Shown: positions 4,506 to 9,167 of the stretch, piece by piece
How the letters are laid out: every line of letters begins with the position of its first letter
Position numbering within the stretch: position 1 is the stretch's first letter
Translations under genes and position numbers: made by a program
The notes under the pieces: model-generated
Seen by the model: the letters and a program-made list of their open reading frames with translations, nothing else
The model's database searches: none
Told to the model about the DNA's origin: nothing
Source of the DNA: Kiritimatiellia bacterium
GTDB lineage: Bacteria; Verrucomicrobiota; Kiritimatiellia; RFP12; UBA1067
Direction: 5' to 3'
DNA: 9,167 nucleotides
Assembly: GCA_017459225.1 (NCBI GenBank)
Contig: JAFUDL010000229.1
Span: forward strand, 1 to 9,167

Positions 4506-6875
4506 ATGAAGAAGATATTGATTTGTCTTGCCGCGCTCGCGTGCGTCGCAGCCGCGGCAGATTATCCCATCGCCATGCCGCGCATGGGAAGCGTGAAGCC
4601 CACGGGCGGATTCTGGGCGGCCCGCGAGGCAACCAACCGCCTCGTCACCGCCACGGCGAACTTGAAGCAGAGCCGCGACACGGGCCGCATAGACAACTTC
4701 GTGAACGCGGCCAAGAAGCTGCGCGGCGAGCCGCACGGCCGGTTCCGGGGAATATTCTTCAACGACAGCGACGTGTACAAGGTCGCAGAGGGCATGGCGT
4801 ACGAGCTCGCGATGTTCCCCGACGCGGCAGCCGCGCGCGAGCTGGAGGCGCTCATCGAGAAGTTCGGCGCCGCCCAGGAGCCTGACGGCTACATCTACAC
4901 CGCGCGAACGCTCGGCGACCGCCACGAACGCGTGGGCACCCACCGCTGGTACTGCGACGACGCGCACGAGCTCTACTGCATGGGCCACATGATCGAGGCC
5001 GCTGTCGCGCACCACGAGACCACGGGCAAGGACAACTTCCTCAAGGTCGCCTGCAAGGCGGCGGACATGATGCGCCGCACGTTCGGCCCCGGCAAGGACC
5101 AGATCTGGTTTCTGCCCGGCCACGAGGAGATCGAGCTCGCTCTCTGCAAGCTCTACAAGGCTACCGGGAATAAGAAGTACCTCGACCTTGCCATGGACCT
5201 TCTCTCAACGCGCGGAATGCCGCGCGACAAGAGAGTGGGCGAGAGGAAGCGCGGCTTCCCCTCAAACCACGCCTACTACCAGGATCACCTGCCCGTGCGC
5301 GAACAGAAGGAGGCCGTTGGCCATGCGGTACGCGCGGGATACCTCTACGCCGGAATGTGCGATGTGGGCGTGATGTCGGGCGACGATTCGCTTCTGCGCG
5401 CGGCCGACACGATTTGGAACGACATCGTAACGGGGAAGCTCTACCTCAGCGGCGGCGTGGGGGCGCGCCCCGAGATCGAAGGCTACGGCCCTGCCTTCGA
5501 CCTGCCCAACGACCGCGTGTGCCTCGAGACGTGCGCCGCAATCGCCAACGCGCTCTTCAACGAGCGCATGTTCCTGCGCTCGGGCGACGCCAAGTATCTC
5601 GACATAGTGGAGCGCATCGCCTACAATGGATCGCTCTGCTCGATCTCCATCTCAGGCGACGAGTTCTTCTACCCGAATCCCATGGCCTCGCGCGGCGGAT
5701 ACAAGCGATCCAAGTGGTTCGGCTGCGCGTGCTGCCCGCCGAACGTGGTGCGCTTCATTCCGCAGTTCATCAACTGGGCATACGCCTCGGACGCCGCGAA
5801 GAACACGTTCTACTGGAACTTCTTCATGGAGAACGAGGCCGATCTCGGCCGCGTGCGCCTTTCGCAGAAGACTGACTACCCGTGGAGCGGGGTCGCCACG
5901 CTTACGGTCAGCCCCGCGCGCGACGGCGACGAGTTCACGCTCAAGATACGCGTGCCCGGCTGGGCGAGAGGCGTGCCCGCGCCTGGCGGCCTCTATGAGC
6001 AGACGAAGCCTTCTCGCGCGGAGGACGTGCGCTGCACGGTGAACGGGAAGGCGGTCTCGTCAATTCCCGGCGCCGACGGATACATCTCCGTCAAGAGGGC
6101 GTGGCGGCGCGGAGACGCCGTGACGCTGAGCCTGCCGATGGAGGTGAAGCGCATCAAGGCCGACGACCGCGTGGCGCAGGACCGCGGTCGCCTCGCCGTG
6201 GAGCGGGGTCCGCTCCTCTACTGCGCGGAAGGCGTCGACAACGGCGGCAAGGCGTTCAACGCAGTGCTCCCGCCCGACGCCGAGCTCTCTCCCGCGCCGA
6301 TCGTCATCGCCAACACGCCGATGACGGCGCTCAAGGGCGCAGGGCTCACGCTGGTGCCGTTCTTCGCGTGGTGCCACAGAGGCGCCGGCGAGATGCAGAC
6401 GTGGTTCGCCACGAGCCGCGAGACTGCGAGCGGCAACAGCCAGGGCGTGTTCGTGAAGGCGTCGTGCTGCTGGCGGCTCGACACGGTCGATTCCCTCTTC
6501 GACGGGGTGCTGCCTACGTCGTCGGCCGACGAGTCGATCCCTCGGTTCTCATTCTGGGACCATCGTGGCACCGAGGAGTGGGTGGAGATCGAGCTGCCCG
6601 CTCGCATGCCGGTGAAGTCGATCGAGGTGTACTGGTTCGACGACCACCACGCGGGACGCGGCGCCTGCACGCTGCCGGAGCGGTGGAAGGTGCAGAGCCG
6701 CCTTTTCCCGGGGCTGCCTTGGACTGACGTGGCGGATGCAAAGTACACCACGGTGAGGGACGCCTTTTCGTCGGCCACCTTCAAGGAGCCGATTGATTCC
6801 GACTCTTTCAGGATCGTCGTGAAGAGCCGTCCGAAGCTTTCGGCCGGAATGCTCGAGATACGCGTCAACCGCTAG
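4506..6875 (+). CDS. Secreted GH127 (DUF1680) glycoside hydrolase with C-terminal discoidin-like domain
   Basis: A 789-aa exported enzyme. GH127 contains beta-L-arabinofuranosidases and, in one branch, aceric acid hydrolase; which activity applies cannot be read from sequence. The signal peptide is MKKILICLAALACVAAAA, cleaved before DYPIAMPRMG. The (alpha/alpha)6 barrel spans about 19-440 with family motifs HELYCMGHMIEAAVAH, YLSGGVGAR and FDLPNDR. The unusual zinc/cysteine catalytic centre is complete. E325, E341, C343, C409 and C410 (in CCPPN) match E322, E338, C340, C417 and C418 of HypBA1, with identical 16- and 2-residue spacings between the first three; C409 is the expected nucleophile. 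A beta-sandwich region follows (PLLYCAEG, VPFFAWCHRGAGEMQTW). Residues about 655-789 resemble the discoidin-like end seen in related enzymes (IPRFSFWDHRGTEEWVEIEL). A GTG at 4500 adds two residues but would lie upstream of the predicted transcript start, so ATG 4506 is preferred. The next gene starts 70 bp downstream. Confidence 0.93.
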   Translation: MKKILICLAALACVAAAADYPIAMPRMGSVKPTGGFWAAREATNRLVTATANLKQSRDTGRIDNFVNAAKKLRGEPHGRFRGIFFNDSDVYKVAEGMAYELAMFPDAAAARELEALIEKFGAAQEPDGYIYTARTLGDRHERVGTHRWYCDDAHELYCMGHMIEAAVAHHETTGKDNFLKVACKAADMMRRTFGPGKDQIWFLPGHEEIELALCKLYKATGNKKYLDLAMDLLSTRGMPRDKRVGERKRGFPSNHAYYQDHLPVREQKEAVGHAVRAGYLYAGMCDVGVMSGDDSLLRAADTIWNDIVTGKLYLSGGVGARPEIEGYGPAFDLPNDRVCLETCAAIANALFNERMFLRSGDAKYLDIVERIAYNGSLCSISISGDEFFYPNPMASRGGYKRSKWFGCACCPPNVVRFIPQFINWAYASDAAKNTFYWNFFMENEADLGRVRLSQKTDYPWSGVATLTVSPARDGDEFTLKIRVPGWARGVPAPGGLYEQTKPSRAEDVRCTVNGKAVSSIPGADGYISVKRAWRRGDAVTLSLPMEVKRIKADDRVAQDRGRLAVERGPLLYCAEGVDNGGKAFNAVLPPDAELSPAPIVIANTPMTALKGAGLTLVPFFAWCHRGAGEMQTWFATSRETASGNSQGVFVKASCCWRLDTVDSLFDGVLPTSSADESIPRFSFWDHRGTEEWVEIELPARMPVKSIEVYWFDDHHAGRGACTLPERWKVQSRLFPGLPWTDVADAKYTTVRDAFSSATFKEPIDSDSFRIVVKSRPKLSAGMLEIRVNR

Positions 6876-6914
6876 TGACGGCGGTTTGGACGTGGATGCG
6901 GGGATCGAAGCCGA

Positions 6915-6926
6915 TTATGCCAAATT
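6915..6926 (+). promoter_or_regulatory. Degenerate copy of the extended -10 core before the GH141-like gene
   Basis: TTATGCCAAATT shares the TTATG block with the other promoters here, but the hexamer CAAATT matches TATAAT at only 3 of 6 positions, and no -35 is placed at 16-18 bp. A start near 6933 would fall at the edge of the ribosome binding site. Co-transcription with the GH127 gene across the 70-bp gap, which shows no terminator, is at least as likely. Confidence 0.2.
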
Positions 6927-6933
6927 AGGTTCT

Positions 6934-6938
6934 GGAGG
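6934..6938 (+). promoter_or_regulatory. Strong Shine-Dalgarno site of the GH141-like gene
   Basis: GGAGG lies 7 nt upstream of the ATG at 6946. It is the most canonical ribosome binding site in the window and fixes the start there, rather than at an in-frame TTG (6886) that would place 20 charged residues before the signal peptide. Confidence 0.75.
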
Positions 6939-6945
6939 AAGAGAA

Positions 6946-9129
6946 ATGAAGACGAACCGATCTGGAATATTTGCGCTCGCGTGTGCGGCGCTTTCCGCGG
7001 GCGCTGCGACGTTCCACGTGGATAACTCTGCGACACTGCACGGCGATGGTTCGTCCGCGAAGCCGTTCGCCACGCTTGCTGAGGCGCGCGACGGTGTGCG
7101 CGCGGCGCGCCAGGCGGGGAAGTTTGCCAACGACGAGACGGTGAAGATCGTTCTCGCGCCTGGCGACTACGTGCTGAAGGGGAGCCTTGCGCTTGAAGAG
7201 AGCGACGGTGGTTCGTCGGAGTCCGCGCCAGTCGTCTGGAAGGCGGCTAAGGCCGGAACGGCGCGCGTGGTTGGAGGGGTGCGCGTGCCGGCGGGCGCGT
7301 TCAGGCCCGTGACGGACGCGTCCATCCTCGCACGTCTCCCCGAAGAGGCGCGAGGCAAGGTGCTGCAGGCCGACGTCTCAACGCTCCTCCCCGGCAAGAT
7401 TCCGCCGATGTCTCATTCGTTTGGAGGCACGCCAACCGCGCCTATGCTCTTCATTAACCACCGCTTCGGCACGCTCGCGCGCTGGCCGAATGCGGAATTC
7501 ACCTCGTTCTCGAAGTGCGTGGACCATGGCGCCGTAGTCAAGCGCAACGCCGGTGGCAGCGACGTGACCAAGCCCGGCGCGTTCGTATATTCCAATCCGC
7601 GCGCAAAGAGATGGAACTTTGCCGAGGGTGTGTGGATGAACGGATACTGGACGCACGACTGGGATAACCGTTCCGTCAAGGCGGCAAGCTACGGCCCTGA
7701 AAACGGCATGAACGACGTGATCCGCCTAGCTGCTTCCGTTCCATACGGCGTGATGAGCGGCACCTGGGGGCGCAAGGATCGCAGGTTCTACGTGTTCAAC
7801 TTGCTGGACGAGCTGGACGCGCCGGGCGAATGGTACCTCGACCGCGAACGCAAGACGCTCTACATCTCTCCGTCGGAGGGTGGGTTGAAGGAGACAGATG
7901 AAGTGTTCATGGCGACTTTCGGCGAGCCGCTTGTCTCGGCGAAGAAGATCGCGCACGTCCGCTTCGAGGGAATCGCCTTCGAATACGCCTATGGAACAGG
8001 ACTCTCGCTTGCCGGCACGGACGTGCAGGTAGTCGGATGCCGCGTGGCGTGCTGCGGTGGAACGGGCGTGACGCTGCACGGGGACCGCAACGTGATGCGC
8101 GGCTGCGAGGTGGCGCAGACGGGGCGCAACGGCGTCTCGGCGAGCGGCGGCGACCGCAAGACGCTACGCCGCGCGGAGTCAGTATTCGAAGGCAACCACG
8201 TGCATGACTTCGGCGTGTTCCAGCGCACGTACGCGCCTGCCTTCGGCGTCAACGGCTGTGGCATCACGCTGCGTGCGAACGTGATGCACGACGCGCCGCA
8301 CTCGGCCGTCCTCTACGGCGGCAACGACCACCTCTTCGAGTACAACAACGTGTACCGGGTACTGCTGGAGACGGGCGACGCTGGCGCATACTACACGGGA
8401 CGCGACTGGACCACGCAGGGCAACATGCTGCGTTTCAACTACACGCACGACCTTGGCGCAGAAGGGGAGATGGCGAATACGATGGGCTTCTACTTCGACG
8501 ACTGCGACTGCGGCGACGAGGAGTACGGCAACGTGTTCCACAACGTGTCGCGCGGCATCATGGTGGGCGGCGGGCGCGAGCATCCGATCCGCAACAACAT
8601 CTTCTCTTGCTGCCTCGTGGGGATGTCCATCGACTGCCGCGGCATGACGTGGAAGCACTGGAACAGCGCCGAACATGGCGGCAGCTCGTGGCTGCTGGAG
8701 GACAAGGCGAAGGCGTTCGACTACACGAACGGCGTGTGGGCGGCGCGTTATCCGCGCCTTGCTGACATCATGCGCGACCATCCTCGCGAACCGCTGTACA
8801 ATCCGGTGGAGAACAACATCTTCATCGACTGCAGAAAGCAGATACTCGCCCTCGACAGGGAGGCACCACTGGCGCGCATGGCGCCCATCGCGAACAACGT
8901 GGTGGTGAACACGCGCGGAACAAACGGCGTGGCCGCAGCATCGATCGACTCGCGAATCGCCGCTGGCTTCACCGTTCTCAACGGCTCGGCGGAGGCGCCG
9001 TGCTCGTTTGGATTCGCCGACGCGGCGAACGGCGATTTCCGCTTCGTGCCTGGCGCTGCCATCCTGAAGGCCTGCCCGGGCTTCCAGCTCCTGCCACTCG
9101 AGCGCATAGCTGGCCAGCGGGATATGTAA
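6946..9129 (+). CDS. Secreted right-handed parallel beta-helix enzyme, GH141-like
   Basis: A 727-aa exported protein. The signal peptide is MKTNRSGIFALACAALSAGA, cleaved before ATFHVDNSA. Next comes the usual opening of this group (GDGSSAKPFATLAEARDGVRAAR, about residues 29-50), a segment with LFINHRFGTLARWPN, and from about 330 the helix coils, with recurring short patterns such as FEGIAF, MRGCEVAQTGRNGV, FEGNHVHDFG, LRANVMHDAPHSAVLYGG, FEYNNVYRV and IRNNIFSCC. The segments ETGDAGAYYTGRDW (E475, D478, D487) and GFYFDDCDCGDE (D518, D519, D521), about 40 residues apart, are the strongly acidic conserved region and the likely active site. I recall two aspartates with similar spacing being proposed for the GH141 fucosidase BT_1002, but cannot verify this here. 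GH141 includes an alpha-L-fucosidase and a xylanase; a related uncharacterised helix family or a polysaccharide lyase remains possible. It follows the GH127 gene by 70 bp, probably in the same functional set. Confidence 0.8.
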   Translation: MKTNRSGIFALACAALSAGAATFHVDNSATLHGDGSSAKPFATLAEARDGVRAARQAGKFANDETVKIVLAPGDYVLKGSLALEESDGGSSESAPVVWKAAKAGTARVVGGVRVPAGAFRPVTDASILARLPEEARGKVLQADVSTLLPGKIPPMSHSFGGTPTAPMLFINHRFGTLARWPNAEFTSFSKCVDHGAVVKRNAGGSDVTKPGAFVYSNPRAKRWNFAEGVWMNGYWTHDWDNRSVKAASYGPENGMNDVIRLAASVPYGVMSGTWGRKDRRFYVFNLLDELDAPGEWYLDRERKTLYISPSEGGLKETDEVFMATFGEPLVSAKKIAHVRFEGIAFEYAYGTGLSLAGTDVQVVGCRVACCGGTGVTLHGDRNVMRGCEVAQTGRNGVSASGGDRKTLRRAESVFEGNHVHDFGVFQRTYAPAFGVNGCGITLRANVMHDAPHSAVLYGGNDHLFEYNNVYRVLLETGDAGAYYTGRDWTTQGNMLRFNYTHDLGAEGEMANTMGFYFDDCDCGDEEYGNVFHNVSRGIMVGGGREHPIRNNIFSCCLVGMSIDCRGMTWKHWNSAEHGGSSWLLEDKAKAFDYTNGVWAARYPRLADIMRDHPREPLYNPVENNIFIDCRKQILALDREAPLARMAPIANNVVVNTRGTNGVAAASIDSRIAAGFTVLNGSAEAPCSFGFADAANGDFRFVPGAAILKACPGFQLLPLERIAGQRDM

Positions 9130-9135
9130 CCAACA

Positions 9136-9164
9136 AGTGGGAACAGCCCCCGCTGGTTCCTACT
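9136..9164 (+). terminator. Hairpin after the GH141-like gene, possible terminator
   Basis: AGTGGGAACAGC (9136-9147), loop CCCC and GCT-G-GTTCCTACT (9152-9164) form a 12-bp stem with one G-U pair and one bulged G, starting 6 nt after the stop codon. The position suits a transcription terminator, but only three further bases (GAA) are visible, so a following T-run cannot be confirmed. It could instead be a 3'-end stabilising hairpin. Confidence 0.5.
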
Positions 9165-9167
9165 GAA

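Noticed and set aside
4006..4632. A 208-codon minus-strand frame spanning the gap between the solenoid and GH127 genes
   Set aside because: It overlaps the ends of two well-supported genes and their promoter and shows no recognisable domain.

Overview
The window is a GC-rich bacterial segment holding four complete plus-strand genes for exported proteins and the first 49 codons of a divergent minus-strand gene. Three of the four products are polysaccharide-degrading enzymes. The fourth is a repetitive beta-solenoid surface or secreted protein of the type called autotransporter-associated beta-strand repeat proteins. No SusC/SusD pair, sulfatase, transporter or regulator is visible. Exported glycoside hydrolases alternating with solenoid proteins, without SusCD, suggests the Verrucomicrobiota/Kiritimatiellota/Lentisphaerota group (host gut or aquatic) rather than Bacteroidota. 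That placement is inference from gene content, not from a marker gene.

Layout: 1-148 (minus) is the start of an exported protein of unknown function that runs off the left edge. 149-425 is a divergent intergenic region with three candidate promoters (one minus, two plus), a weak terminator-like hairpin and a 13-nt-arm inverted repeat. 426-2138 encodes a GH29 alpha-L-fucosidase with a C-terminal F5/8 type C-like domain. 2139-2296 is intergenic, with a well-formed sigma70-type promoter and a strong hairpin at the predicted 5' end of the mRNA. 2297-4435 encodes the beta-solenoid protein with rungs of about 25 residues. 4436-4505 is a short gap whose promoter abuts the next start codon, predicting a leaderless mRNA. 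4506-6875 encodes a GH127 (DUF1680) enzyme with all expected zinc/cysteine catalytic residues and a C-terminal discoidin-like domain. 6946-9129 encodes a right-handed parallel beta-helix enzyme resembling GH141. A hairpin at 9136-9164 closes the window.

The enzymes plausibly act together on a branched, fucose-containing glycan. GH29 removes terminal alpha-L-fucose. GH127 removes beta-L-arabinofuranose or, in one characterised branch, aceric acid. GH141 contains an alpha-L-fucosidase and a xylanase. A GH127 next to a GH141 recalls the rhamnogalacturonan-II loci of Bacteroides thetaiotaomicron (BT_1003/BT_1002), so an RG-II side-chain role is a testable hypothesis; fucosylated algal or hemicellulosic glycans are alternatives.

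The most distinctive non-coding signal is a shared promoter core, approximately TTATGRTAYAAT (an extended -10 element). It recurs upstream of the divergent gene, twice before the fucosidase gene, and before the solenoid and GH127 genes. Genes here therefore seem to be transcribed largely from their own promoters, with leader lengths ranging from none to about 150 nt.
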